From Pinus tabuliformis (Eukaryota; Streptophyta; Pinopsida; Pinales; Pinaceae): 64,000 nucleotides of DNA. The stretch covers positions 708,959,584-709,023,583 of the forward strand of contig CM062810.1 of the NCBI GenBank assembly GCA_031772625.1, given 5' to 3'. Position numbers and translations under genes: made by a program. A model generated the notes under the pieces. It saw only the letters and a program-made list of their open reading frames with translations, had not been told where the DNA came from and did no database searches. Positions 22,068 through 33,112 of this stretch are shown piece by piece (position 1 is the stretch's first letter; each line of letters starts with the position of its first letter).

Positions 22068-23330
22068 TGTTGAATTAAATGTAACTAGGTTCGGTCTTCA
22101 TAAATGTAGTTTTGATATTTGTATTTATTCAATAAAAGAAATATTATTTTTATAATATATGTCAATGAGTTTCTTACTCATTGAAATAGGTCTAGAACAA
22201 GTTAAAGTGCTATAGGTGAGTCAAAGAGTCAAAAGAAAATGTTGAAGACCTTAAGGGCATGTTACACCATGTATGTTTATGTATTAGAGTCAAGAGAATA
22301 CCTCCAAGCAAAGTCAACAAGTCTCCTCCATGCAACGACACCTACAAAGAAGAAATATGAATTAAATAAGTCAAGTCGGCCTTCAAGCCAACCTAAAGGA
22401 GGGACAAACCTTTATATATAGAGGTTGTCCACTCCCTCAAAAGACAATGCATTCCTCTCTGAAATTAGTGAAGGTAGGAAGCCGAGAAAAGGGTAAATAA
22501 GGGATGAAGAAAGGGTCTCCAAGAGCAGTGATTAATAAGGGTACACAACCAATGTCAAGAGGATTGTTTTCTAGGGTAGAAAATAGTCACACATGCAAGA
22601 AATAGAAGCATCCCTACAATCATAAACACAGCAATATAAGAGTCCTAAACTTATCTTTGTTTGGGCTAGAAAGTAAGTCCTACAAGACCTCCTACTCAAG
22701 CGAAGAAAACTCTCTCTCAAGTGAAGGTAAAAGGGCCCTAATTCACAAGGATACCTTCCAAATGTGCGAAGGTCTAGCGCTGCTGTACAGTCACACCAAG
22801 TCTATGTCTACATCTCAAGAATGAGCTTGTTTGGTTGAAGGAAGGAAAGTGTCTACATAAGTAAAGGATATCATTAGGTATAGAAGAGAATCATCTCATC
22901 TAGAGCTCACATAAACAAGGTCTAAGTACAACTCGAAGAAGGAGGACGAAGTTTCAGGGAACAAAATGTCAGAAGAAGAAAGACTAAGTGTCAGGAAACA
23001 AAGTGCAGAAAGGAGGAAGGACTTGACTTGTGCTTGGAGGATATTATTTTCAAGGGTCTAGGGTTTGAAATTGATCAATAAGAAGCTTCAATAAGAGGAA
23101 CTTACTAAAGGGTTTTCCACTCAAGAGAAGAGAGGTTTTGGCCCTGGTAGAGAGCCAACATCTTGTGTTCTTGTTCTTATGTTTTTGGTAGCAGTTTGAT
23201 GAAGTACACACACATGCATTAGTAATAATAAGAAGAATATTAAGCTAACATGAAAAGTAAAAAGACTCCATAAATTGTTATCAAGTCAAGAAGAATCACA
23301 CTACACCTAATTGCCCTTGATTCTTCAACA
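22068..23330 (+). repeat. 5' LTR of copy 3 (1263 bp)
   Basis: It starts TGTTGAAT, ends CTTCAACA and is preceded by ATTTT (22063-22067). It shares 5'-type bases with the 5' LTR of copy 2 rather than with its own 3' LTR. Confidence 0.92.
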
Positions 23331-23342
23331 TGGAATCAAAGC
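23331..23342 (+). other. Primer binding site, copy 3
   Basis: TGGAATCAAAGC immediately after the LTR, as in copy 1. Confidence 0.8.
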
Positions 23343-23701
23343 TAAGGTGACGCATCAAGGAAAGGGTATCTCAAGAACACTCATCAGGGAAGGACATCTA
23401 CAAAATTTGAAGCATCTAGCCAAGAAGTCTCAATCACTTCAAGTACAAGAAGGTCTACCATCTATCTTTCATCAAGGAAGACTATAAAGCAAGAAAAAGA
23501 GCCTTACATAAAGGTGCCTACAAGAAGAGAAATACAAAGAAGGAACTACATCAAGCTACAAGTCATCAAGAAAATCTCATCATCAAGCAAGTCCACTTGG
23601 AGAAAGTAACTTGTAGAACATCAAGATCTAAGGAAGGAAATCCATAAAGTCTTCAAGGAGAAAGAAAGTCTACTACATCTAAAAATAATTCAAGTAAGTA
23701 A

Positions 23702-24573
23702 ATGTCTCCTTCTGAATATACACCAGTGCCTTTTTGCAAGGAAAGCAACAAAGTGGTAGGTACAAATGACTTTCTTGCATGGAAGAAGAGGACTGATTTA
23801 CTTCTCAAGGAGAATGAACTCCTAGAACACATCAAAGGGAATGTTACTATTCCTACTAAGGAAAAAGCTCAAGCCTTAGCCAAGTATAATAAGGATGAGA
23901 GAAGAGCTCCAAGGATTCTAATAGATTCCATCAAAGACTCTCTCATTCCCTATTTTTCCCAAACTTGAAACATCAAAAGAAATATATGCTAAACTAGTAG
24001 AGCTATTCTCGGTAACCACAACTGGAGAAGTGATATCTCTACGAAATGAATTGTACAAAATGAAGACATCAAAGGAAGGAGTAGCTCCCTACTTCATGAA
24101 GATCTCCTAGATGAGGGATAAACTTCAAGAGCTAGGTGAAGTCATGTCTGACAGAGAAATGACAACTGTAGTATTCAATACTCTACCTGAGGATTGGGGT
24201 AGCTTCACAAAAAGAATATATGCAAAGAAGGAATCCACCCCACTAAGTGAAATTTGGTCTATATGCATGATAGAGGAAACAAGACTCAAAGCAAAGGAAG
24301 ATGTGGGATCAAAGGAGAAATAATTTTGCTACCATGGCTAAGAGAAAGGGGAAATTTGGCAACTTTGGTCCACGATGAACAAACAACAATGATATGTCAA
24401 AAATCTAATGTTATGGATGCCAAGAATATGGACACTACAAAAGGAATTGTCTTAAACAAAAGAAGGAAAACAACGACAAAATAAAAAGGGAATAAGCTCA
24501 TGTGACTCAAGAAATGAAAAAAGAAGACAAGAAGAAAAAGAAGGAAGATCCTCCAGATCTTTACTATGACTAA
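23702..24573 (+). pseudogene. Copia-type gag of copy 3, the best preserved of the three
   Basis: ATG 23702 gives 88 codons (FLAWKKRTDLLLKENELL). An extra C near 23960 shifts the frame, a TAG at about 24108 ends the next part, and the frame at 24111-24323 holds the UBN2-type block NTLPEDWGSFTKRIY and STPLSEIWSICMIEETRLK. A zinc knuckle CYGCQEYGHYKRNC is encoded from 24409, and the Lys-rich tail ends at the TAA at 24571. Together these define a gag of about 290 residues and nothing after it. Confidence 0.82.
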
Positions 24574-26171
24574 GTCTCCTTCTTTACTTAAAGTGTTCTT
24601 TGAAAGTTTTGAGTAGCCTAGGAGCATGTAGGAATAGAATAAAATTTCATGGCTAGAAACATCTTCTAGAATCTAGAAGCATGATGTACATAGAGTTCAA
24701 AATGCTCATGTAGAAGAGGCATTTATAAATTAGAACAAAATGCATGGTTAGAAATATCTTCTAGAATATAGGAGCATGCTAGATATAGCTTAAGATATTC
24801 ATGTAGAAGGAACATAACTAGAATAGGACCTCATCCACAATGAAAGAAAATTGATCATGATTAAGAACCTTAGAAGACCTCTATCATCAAAAGAAAGAAA
24901 CATTTGTGGGATAAGGGTCTTCGAGATCCTATGATGGAATCTTCAAAAGAAGATTCATAAAAAAAATCGGATGTCTCATTGGGAATCCCATTCATGGGAT
25001 TCAAGAAAAGGATGATATGCAGGCAAGCTAAGATGAAGCAAGAAGGGCCACTCCAAGGACAACCAAATGAAGTTGAGATGATCAAAGGAGAATGAACATG
25101 AGGTATGTATGCATCAAAGTTTAGTCATGTTATCATATGTATATTATTGAGTCATGGGAATAGTTCCATGACATGATCAAGTATGAAAGAATCTCTTTCA
25201 CCAATGACATGCTCAAAGGCATGTAATACAATGCAATGAAGGTCAACAAAAGGAAAATACTCACATAAGGAGTATAAGATTGCTGACTAAGAAGCAAGAA
25301 GAAATGTTGACTAGTGTTAGAAGCAATCAATGAATAAGTGCTTCCACAAGGAGCATAAGGTGGTTGACCAATCTATCCAAGAAGAAGCAAATGAAGAAAG
25401 AGATCAAGCATGTGAAGAACACCATGATCACAAATAATCACTATCTAACAAGTTACTTTGAAGATATCTCCTGAAAGAAGGCACGACAGCTCTAACAAAG
25501 GAAGAAAAAGATCAAAGGACCCTTGACACCTGTGAAGGCCTTGGAGATATGAAATGTGCAGATAATTGATTCTATTCTACGAAGATGTCACGTTGAAGAA
25601 GCCATCTAGCAAAAGCACCATTTAATGTTGAAGTAATATCAGGATGAAGTCATGAAGGGATACTAGATCAAAGCATGGGAACAAGCAAGTATAAAGAAGC
25701 ATCCATGTGAAGAGTAGTCTGAAGCATAGACAAGATGACAAGGAATAATCAGATGACAAGAGAACCTGATATATGACAATAAGGTCACTTTCCATGAAGG
25801 AAGCAATGACATGACAAACCAGGAAGGAAAGTGATCGATGGATGGTGCCCTACCAAGAAGAAGTTCGAACAAAGACTTCATGATATCAAAGGAAGGAAGG
25901 AGATCAAGCAGCTGGAGGATCCACGAAGAAGAATTTGTTGATGAATGGACAAGTCCCTTGCTAAGAGGGAGTTATAACAAGTTCCTAATTACAAAGGAAC
26001 AAGGACAAGTACCTTGTGAGAGGATACTTGGGCATGTATTCCTCATTTGAGAGGAAGACATAGACACAACATTCTTGTCTTCTCTTGGGAATAAAGAATG
26101 GGAGGATTGGGTAATCATCTGGCATCCGATAGTCTTTAAGGATGTGTAGGGCATCCAATACAAGAGTAGGC
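24574..26171 (+). other. Non-coding internal region of copy 3, first part
   Basis: Co-linear with copies 1 and 2, purine-rich, no recognisable domain. It ends at GAGTAGGC, the insertion point of copia-1. Confidence 0.7.
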
Positions 26172-26638
26172 TGTTGGGTTGTGTTATATTCTTTCCACGA
26201 CTAGCCCACGTAGTTACCCGGAGGTTAGAGGGGGGGAGGTCACAGGGGGTTTGAGGGGTACTTGTAACCCCACTTTATGGGGTCCAGAGCAGCGCCCTGG
26301 AAAATTTTGGTTTTGGACCCTATGTTAGGATGGGTGGACCCACCTATGGTTTTGTGCATGATTTTCACACATGTTCTTGGACGCGATGGTTTTTCGGTCC
26401 ATGGTATTGGACACGATGGTCTTTGGTCCATGGTATTGGATGCTTCGACATGTATAAGTATGTATTATAACATTGAAAGGGACATAATAATGAAAAATCA
26501 AGCTGATAATCCCGGTTTTGGGATCCAGGGGGAAAATCTCTGTGTATATGTGTTTTATGTGTTATGCTCTCGCATTGTTTATTTTCTGTGTTTTAGAATT
26601 CGTATGCAGGTAATTTCTGTACGTGGTTAAAACCTACA
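26172..26638 (+). repeat. 5' LTR of copia-1 (467 bp)
   Basis: TGTTGGGTTG...AACCTACA. It holds two tandem copies of a block of 29-30 bp (TTGGACGCGATGG...GTCCATGGTA, 26377-26435) and a TATAA-like stretch near 26453-26470. The second block has ACACGATGG where the 3' LTR keeps ACGCGATGG. Confidence 0.93.
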
Positions 26639-26640
26639 TT

Positions 26641-26652
26641 TGGTATCGGAGC
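26641..26652 (+). other. Primer binding site of copia-1
   Basis: TGGTATCGGAGC, one base from the initiator-Met site TGGTATCAGAGC, two bases after the LTR. Confidence 0.88.
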
Positions 26653-26760
26653 AGTTTTGGCTTCAAGGGGACGCCTTTGTTGCTGAGGGGTTTCGCTCGG
26701 GCCTGTGGTAGACCTTGTTCAGTGGGAGATCTGCGAGATCAATTCTGGTGGTGAAAGAAG

Positions 26761-28857
26761 ATGGCGAGCAGTGGAAAGATAGAGTTCAAGAAATTTAATG
26801 GTCAGAGTTTTGGGTTGTGGAAACTCAAGATGGAGGATTTGTTGGTGGATAAAGATCAGTGGATCACAGTAGATCCGGGTACTAAACCAACATGAGTGTC
26901 CGATGAAGAATGGAAGAAGTTGGATCAAAAGGCAAAGAGCATAATACGATTGTGTGTCTCAGATTTAGTATTGCTGAATGTATCAGGGGAAGCTACGACG
27001 AAGGCTTTGTGGGACAAGTTAGGGACTTTGTACCAATCTAAGTCTCTGGTGAATAAACTGTTCCTACGGAAAAAGCTATATAACCTAAGGATGAAAGATG
27101 GAGACTCGGTGACAGAGCATATGAACGCATTTAATACTGTGGTAAGTCAGTTAGCATCTATTGATATTAAAATTTCAGATGAAGATAAGTGCATTAGTTT
27201 GTTGTGTTCTCTACCAGATTCGTGGGATGGTCTGGTTAATTCAATAGGTAGCAATGCAACTGCCTTGCAGTTTGATGAAATAGTTTGAGCCTTGCTGATG
27301 GAGGAGATGAGACGGAAAAATATGGAGAGCTATAATGGTGATGCCTTGTCTGTACAAGGACGGTCCCAGAACAGAAACAAAAATAAGTCATCGAGTGGGA
27401 GATCTAAATCTAGAGGGAGATCTAAATCTCCAGGAAAACCTGTAAAGGTGGTGTGCTGGAAATGCAGAAAGGAAGGTCACTTCAAAAGGGAATGTAAATC
27501 TAAAGCTCCTGGCAAAGGAAAGGGATCTGATGAGGCTCCTTCTGCAGAGGTGAAAACCACCTCAGATGAAGGTGGGGATGTGTACTTGGCTTCTTCAAGT
27601 ACACATGTAGATAATGAGGCATGGTTGATTAACTCAGGTGCATCCTTTCACTTCACTCCCCATAGAGAGTGGTTCTGCGAGTATGAGAAATATGATGGTG
27701 GTGATGTCTTCTTGGGGGATGACAAGAAGGCTAGAATCATTGGTCGCGGAAAAGTAAAGTTGAAGTTGCAAGGTGGAAGGGTTAGAATGTTTCCAGGTAT
27801 TCTACATATTCCTGCATTAGCCAGAAATCTAATTTCTGTAAGCAAGCTCGATGATGCAGGTGTAAAAACAATGTTCGAGAAGGATACCTACAAAATGGTT
27901 CGGGGAGCACTGGTATTGATGCAGGGAGTTCGGATTGGAACTCTGTACAAGCTGCAAGGTAGCACTGTTATTGATGAGTGCAATAGTTCTGTGGTTCCTA
28001 AAAGTGGAGTAGAAAATCTAGTGGTCTTTGGAGAGAAGACCATGTTGTGGCATCAAAGGCTTGGACATATTGAAGAGAAGGGCCTTCGAATACTTCATGG
28101 TAAAGGTATGGTAGAAGGTATGAGTAATAGCTCTCTGGATTTTGATTTCTGTGAAAATTGTGTATATGGGAAGCAAAATCGGGTGAGTTTCCCCTCTGGT
28201 GGTAAGAGGGCGAAACATATATTAGAGCTTGTGCACAGTGATGTGTTTGGACCTGTGAAGGTTCCATCACTGGGTAAGTCTGTGTACTATGTATCATTTA
28301 TAGACGACTTCTCAAGAAATACATGGATATATTTCCCTAAGATGAAATCTGAAGTCTTTGACAGGTTTAAAGAATTTAAGGCTCTGGTGGAAAATCAGAC
28401 AGAGAAGAAGATAAAGGTGCTGAGGACAGATAACGGTGGAGAGTTTTGGAGTAAAGAATTTGAAGAATTTTGTAAGAAGTGTGGTATGGCATGACAGAAA
28501 ACTACTCCATATACACCTTAGCAAAATGGAGTTGCAGAAAGAATGAACAAGACGTTGATGGAAAGGGCAAGAAGCATGCTCAGTGGTGCTGGGTTAGGAC
28601 AGGAATTCTGGGCAGAGGTGGTGGAGACAACATGTTACCTGGGGAGGATAAGACTCCACAAGAGGTATGGACTGGTAAGAAACCATCTCTTTCACATCTG
28701 AGGGTATTTAGAGGTGATGCATATGTACATGTTCCAAAGGAGAAATGAACCAAGTTGGATAGTAAATCTGAAAAGTGCATCTTTATTGGATATAAGGATG
28801 GTTTAAAGGGTTATAAGCTTTGGAACCCAGCAACAAGGAAGGTTGTGTACAACTGAT
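26761..28857 (+). pseudogene. Copia-1 gag, protease and integrase, broken
   Basis: Gag starts at ATG 26761 (MASSGKIEFKKFNG). TGA codons interrupt it at 26893 and 27286. The CX2CX4HX4C knuckle CWKCRKEGHFKREC is encoded at 27454-27495. The protease motif reads LINSGASFHF: the catalytic Asp is Asn (AAC at 27631-27633). Integrase has the H..H..C..C domain (HQRLGHIEEKG to CENCVYGKQ, about 28050-28180), then HSDVFGP, RTDNGGEFW and QNGVAERMN. TGA at 28492 and TAG at 28519 (CCT TAG CAA) interrupt it. A shift near 28640 moves coding to the frame containing KTPQEVWTGKKPS, with further TGAs at 28746 and about 28855. The order PR-INT-RT identifies copia. Confidence 0.9.
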
Positions 28858-28859
28858 AT

Positions 28860-30608
28860 TTGGTGTTCAGAGAGGTGAAAGATGTTATTAAACATGAAGT
28901 CCAACCAAAGGAACCTCAGAAGATAGAGTTTGAGCTAAAGGAGGAGGAATCAAACTCTACAACGGAGGAGAAATCAAAAGATGAAGAGCCACAAACTCCG
29001 AGTGTAAGAAGATCAGTTCGAGAAAGAAGGCAGCCTGAAAGGTATAGTTCATCTGCTTTCTATTCAAATTTTTCTTTTTCTGTTACTGATGATGATTCCA
29101 TAACCGTGAAGGAAGCAGTAGATTCAGAGGATGGAAAACTCTGGAAAGAGGCCATGGTTGATGAAATGACATCTTTGCACAAAAATGAGGCTTGGAATAT
29201 GGTGGAGTTGCTGGCTAGAAGGAAACCCATTGGCAGCAAATGGGTGTTCAAGAAGAAGACAAATGCAGAAGGAAAGGTGGAGAAACACAAAGCTTGGTTG
29301 GTAGCAAAAGGTTATTCCCAGGTGCCAAGAATTGATTTTGGTGATATTTTTTCTCCTATTGCCAAGGTAACCTCTATTAGATTACTTTTATCTGTTGCTA
29401 CTACTTTTGATTTTGAGGTAGAACATATGGATGTGAAGACAACATTTCTTCATGGGGATTTGGAAGAGGAGATCTACATGAAGCAACCTAAAGGTTTTTC
29501 GGTGAAGGGTAAGAAAGAATTGATATGCAAGTTAAAGAAGTCTTTGTATGGGTTAAAACAGTCACCAACGATGTGGTATCAGAAATTTGATACATTTATA
29601 CGGGGACTTGGCTTCACCAGAAGCAAAGCAGATCATTGTGTGTATTTTAAATTAATTGGTGACCGTGTTATTTATCTGGTCTTGTATGTGGATGATATGT
29701 TGCTGGTTGGAAATGACAAAGAAATTATCCAGGATTTGAAGACCCATTTGTCCTCCAAATTCGACATGAAAGATCTTGGTGCTGCAAACTATATTTTGGG
29801 CATGGAAATTAAAAGAGATCGGGCAAAGAGGAAGCTCTGGTTAAAGCAGAGGAAGTATGTCAAGACAATACTACAGAGGTTTAATATGCAGGATAGTAAA
29901 CCGGTGAAGGTTCCTATTCCTGTAGGTGTGAGGTTATCTGTTGAACAGTGTCCCAAGACACAAGAAGAGGAAGAGGACATGTCCCGTGTTCCATATGCAA
30001 GTGCAGTTGGTAGCCTGATGTATGCAATGGTCTGTACTAGACCAGACATGCACATGCAGTGGGAGTATTAAGCAGGTTTATGTCAAAACCATGGAAGGAG
30101 CACTGGACAACAGTGAAACGGTTTTTCAGGTATTTGCGTGGCACTAGTGATTATGGTTTGTGCTACCAAGGAAGATCAGGATTGTACAGAATGTTGGATA
30201 TTTATGGCTTTATTGATGTAGACTAGGCTGGAGATCTGGATCAGAGAAGATCTACAAGTGGGTATGTGTTTAACTTATTTGGAGGTGCAGTTAGTTTGAT
30301 GAGTAAGAAACAATCTGTAGTGGCACTATCAACTATAGAGGCAGAATACATGGCAGCAACTCATGCAAGCAAGGAAGCAGTTTGGTTGTAGAGATTGTGT
30401 TCAAGTATGGGGTTAGTACAGGAAGCTATAAGGATAGACTGTGACAGCCAAAGTGCAATTTTCTTGGAAAAGAACCCTGCATATCATTCAAAGACAAAGC
30501 ACATTGATGTTCAGTATCACTTTGTGAGGGATATGATAGAAGACAAAAAGGTGTTGCTGGTAAAGGTGGACACTTTGAAGAATACTACAAATGCATTGAA
30601 AAATCTTT
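28860..30608 (+). pseudogene. Copia-1 reverse transcriptase and RNase H, broken
   Basis: The open frame 28860-30071 contains a Glu/Lys-rich linker, then RT with NEAWNMVEL, GSKWVFKKK, MDVKTTFLHG, SLYGLKQSP and the intact catalytic YVDDML (Asp pair at 29691-29696), then LGMEI and YASAVGSLMYAM. A shift near 30050 ends it. RNase H continues in other frames to about 30608 (STSGYVFNL, STIEAEYMAA, KTKHIDVQYHF) with TAGs at about 30223 and 30389. RT itself is uninterrupted for about 390 codons. Confidence 0.9.
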
Positions 30609-30718
30609 GAGCTCTGAGAAGTTATCTCGGTGTAGAGAAACAATGGGCGTTGTAGTGTTGGATAAATGACTAAGCTCTCTTGTGGCCCCTTGTGGAAAGA
30701 AAACAACAAGTGGGAGAA

Positions 30719-31182
30719 TGTTGGGTTGTGTTATATTCTTTCCACGACTAGCCCACGTAGTTACCTAGGGGTTAGAGGGGGGGAGGTCACAGGGGGTTTG
30801 AGGAGTACCCGTAACCCCACTTTATGGGGTCCGGGGCAGCGCCCCTGAAAATTTTGGTTTGGACCCTATGTTAGGATGGGCGGACCCACTATGGTTTTGT
30901 GCATGATTTCACACATGTTCTTGGACGCGATGGTTTTTCGGTCCATGGTATTGGACGCGATGGTTTTCGGTCCATGGTATTGGATGCTTCAGCGTGTATA
31001 AATATGTATTATAACATTGAAAGGAACATAATAATGAAAAATCAAGCTGATAGTCCTGGTTTTGGGATCCATGGGGAAAATCTCTGTGTATTTGTGTTTT
31101 ATGTGTTATGCTCTCGCATTGTTTATTTTCTATGTTTTAGAATTCGTATGCAGGTAATTTCTATACGAGGTTAAAACCTACA
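30719..31182 (+). repeat. 3' LTR of copia-1 (464 bp)
   Basis: It follows the polypurine tract AAGTGGGAGAA (30707-30717) and ends AACCTACA at 31182, followed by TAGGC. Confidence 0.93.
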
Positions 31183-31192
31183 TAGGCAAGAG

Positions 31193-32164
31193 TGTAGAAA
31201 TTCTCATTGTAGATTAAATTGATTATGCAATGTACTAAAGCAGAATACTTAATCTACTTCTACAATCAAACTTGCGAAAGCTTAATCGATTTTGAGCAAG
31301 ATCAACCAGAACACATATAACAGAGAAGAAGATTCAATCACACATGAAACTCTAGGGAAAGCCTCAACTAAAAACCCCGTTATCTGTATTATCATACAAG
31401 TGGAAATATCTCAGGATTACACAAAGCTTTAGCTCTCAATCTATCCAACTCTCAGTGAAATCGCTCACTGCTGCTCATAGACAGAATAGACAACACATAT
31501 GCCTTCCTTTAGTCCTCCAAGCCTCCTATTTCCTTGCGCAGTTTCTCCTGGGTCCTCTAGCTGCCACCTGTGTGATTCTCACCTCACACACTGCTCTGAC
31601 CTCTGTAGTAACTACACAATCCTCAAGGAATGAATTCCTTCTGCATGCAAGAGATATTCACATGGGAATATTCTAGCAACTGATAGTACACTGTCCCTGC
31701 CTTTAATCTCAACTGGGTCTTTGTCTGAACTGACATGCATTGGTTATTTATGAGAGAATATTCAGTTATCTGGAGAACACTAGTTGCATGCATGCATGCA
31801 TTAACTAACTGAACTCACAATTAGTTCCTCAAACTGTTTGGAACTAATTTAACTGGACTTAACTCAGTTAACTGAGCTAACTAATTACAACTCAAATACA
31901 ACTCATCCTTATCTCCTTAATTAAGGGATAACTTCCTCAATCAAAGGGATAACTGTTGCATGTCTTCACAAAGACTTCATGTTTGAATTTCACCAACTAA
32001 TTAACTCAAGATGAATTAATTAATTATTTTTCAAATAGCTGGTGAGACTAAATTCGAATTTTAATTCTCAATTTTAATTCAAGGACAAATTAAAATTGGA
32101 ATATATCCTGAAATGATATCTATAACAATGCTATTTTTAGCATTTTTGGTTGCTATTTTCAACA
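31193..32164 (-). repeat. 3' LTR of copia-2 (972 bp)
   Basis: TGTAGAAATTC on the plus strand to TTTTCAACA at 32164. A polypurine tract (GAGAGGGAG on the minus strand, 32165-32177) adjoins it. It matches 45903-46882 along its whole length. A short TGCA run (TGCATGCATGCATGCA near 31784) is longer here than in the other LTR. Confidence 0.92.
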
Positions 32165-32177
32165 CTCCCTCTCAACA

Positions 32178-33112
32178 AGAAAGGGATTATCTGCCACCCC
32201 GATCCTGTCTCTGTGGAACTTGAATTTTCACTTTGACAATGCCTTAGTCAAAATGTTAGCATATTGCTCCTCGGTCGAAATATACTGCAACAACATGATC
32301 CTCCTCGCCACACAGTCTCTGAGATGATGATACCGAATGTCTATGTGCTTGGAACTGTCATGAAATACTGGATTCTCAGAGAGTTTGATACAACTCTAAT
32401 CATCACAATATATCACAGTTGGATCCATCCTCTGATCAAACAAACCAACTAGAATTTTCTGCATCCAAATGGCCTTACATGCTGCCTAACTTGCCACCAT
32501 GTATTCAGCCTCTGCTGAGCTAAGTGCAACTAACCTCTGTTTCATGTTGTACCAAGAAACTGCAGCTGAAACGAGGTTGAAAATTCCTCCTGATGTGCTC
32601 TTCCGATCTAATGGACTCCCTACCCAATCTGCATCTGTGAAGCCCTGTACCTTCACTCCCTCTCACCGTCTGTACCATAATCCATACAGAGATGTGCCTC
32701 TGAGGTATCTCAAAACATGCTTTGCTGCCTTCCAAAAATGCTTGGTAGGCTGAACCATAGCTTGACTCAATTGGTTCATCGCAAAGCACAAATATGGTCG
32801 TGTGTTCACTAAGTACATCAGTGAACCCACAAGCTGTCGATACACAGTAGCCCCTACTACTTCTCCTGAAGTAGCATCCTCCTTCCTCCAGTTACCCGCT
32901 AGAGGAGTTTGCATGGGCTTGCACTTCTCCATGTGGAATCTCCTGAGTATCTCATTGGCACACTTGCCTTGAGACACAAACACTTCCCCATCCTTCTGCC
33001 ACACTTCCATGCCTAGAAAGGAGTGCATGAGACCCATGTCTTTCATCTCGAACTCTCTTGCAAGGTCCTCCTTGCAAGACATGATCAACTGATCATCACC
33101 TGTCAATATCAC
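32178..33112 (-). pseudogene. Copia-2 RT C-terminal part and RNase H
   Basis: The frame 33112-32663 begins ILTGDDQLI, the sequence that follows the catalytic YVDD of copia RT, and carries FEMKDMGLMHSFLGMEV, QLVGSLMYLVNTRP and VLRYLRGT. RNase H follows to about 32190 (FTDADWVGS, KSTSGGIF, SSAEAEYM, KHIDIRYHHLRD, ILTKAL) with at least two stops. The domain order and AEAEY/KHIDI blocks are those of copia RNase H. Confidence 0.88.

Larger units (their letters stand above)
26172..31182 (+). mobile_element. Copia-1, complete Ty1/copia element (5011 bp)
   Basis: LTRs 26172-26638 and 30719-31182, target duplication TAGGC (26167-26171 and 31183-31187), primer site 26641, and gag, protease, integrase, RT and RNase H in copia order. 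All frames are broken by several stops and shifts. The two LTRs differ at roughly twenty places by eye, so the insertion is not recent. A solo LTR of the same family lies at 33246-33672. Confidence 0.95.

Noticed and set aside
31784-31802. TGCA run as a functional palindrome
   Set aside because: It is a short simple repeat whose length differs between the two LTRs; slippage explains it.
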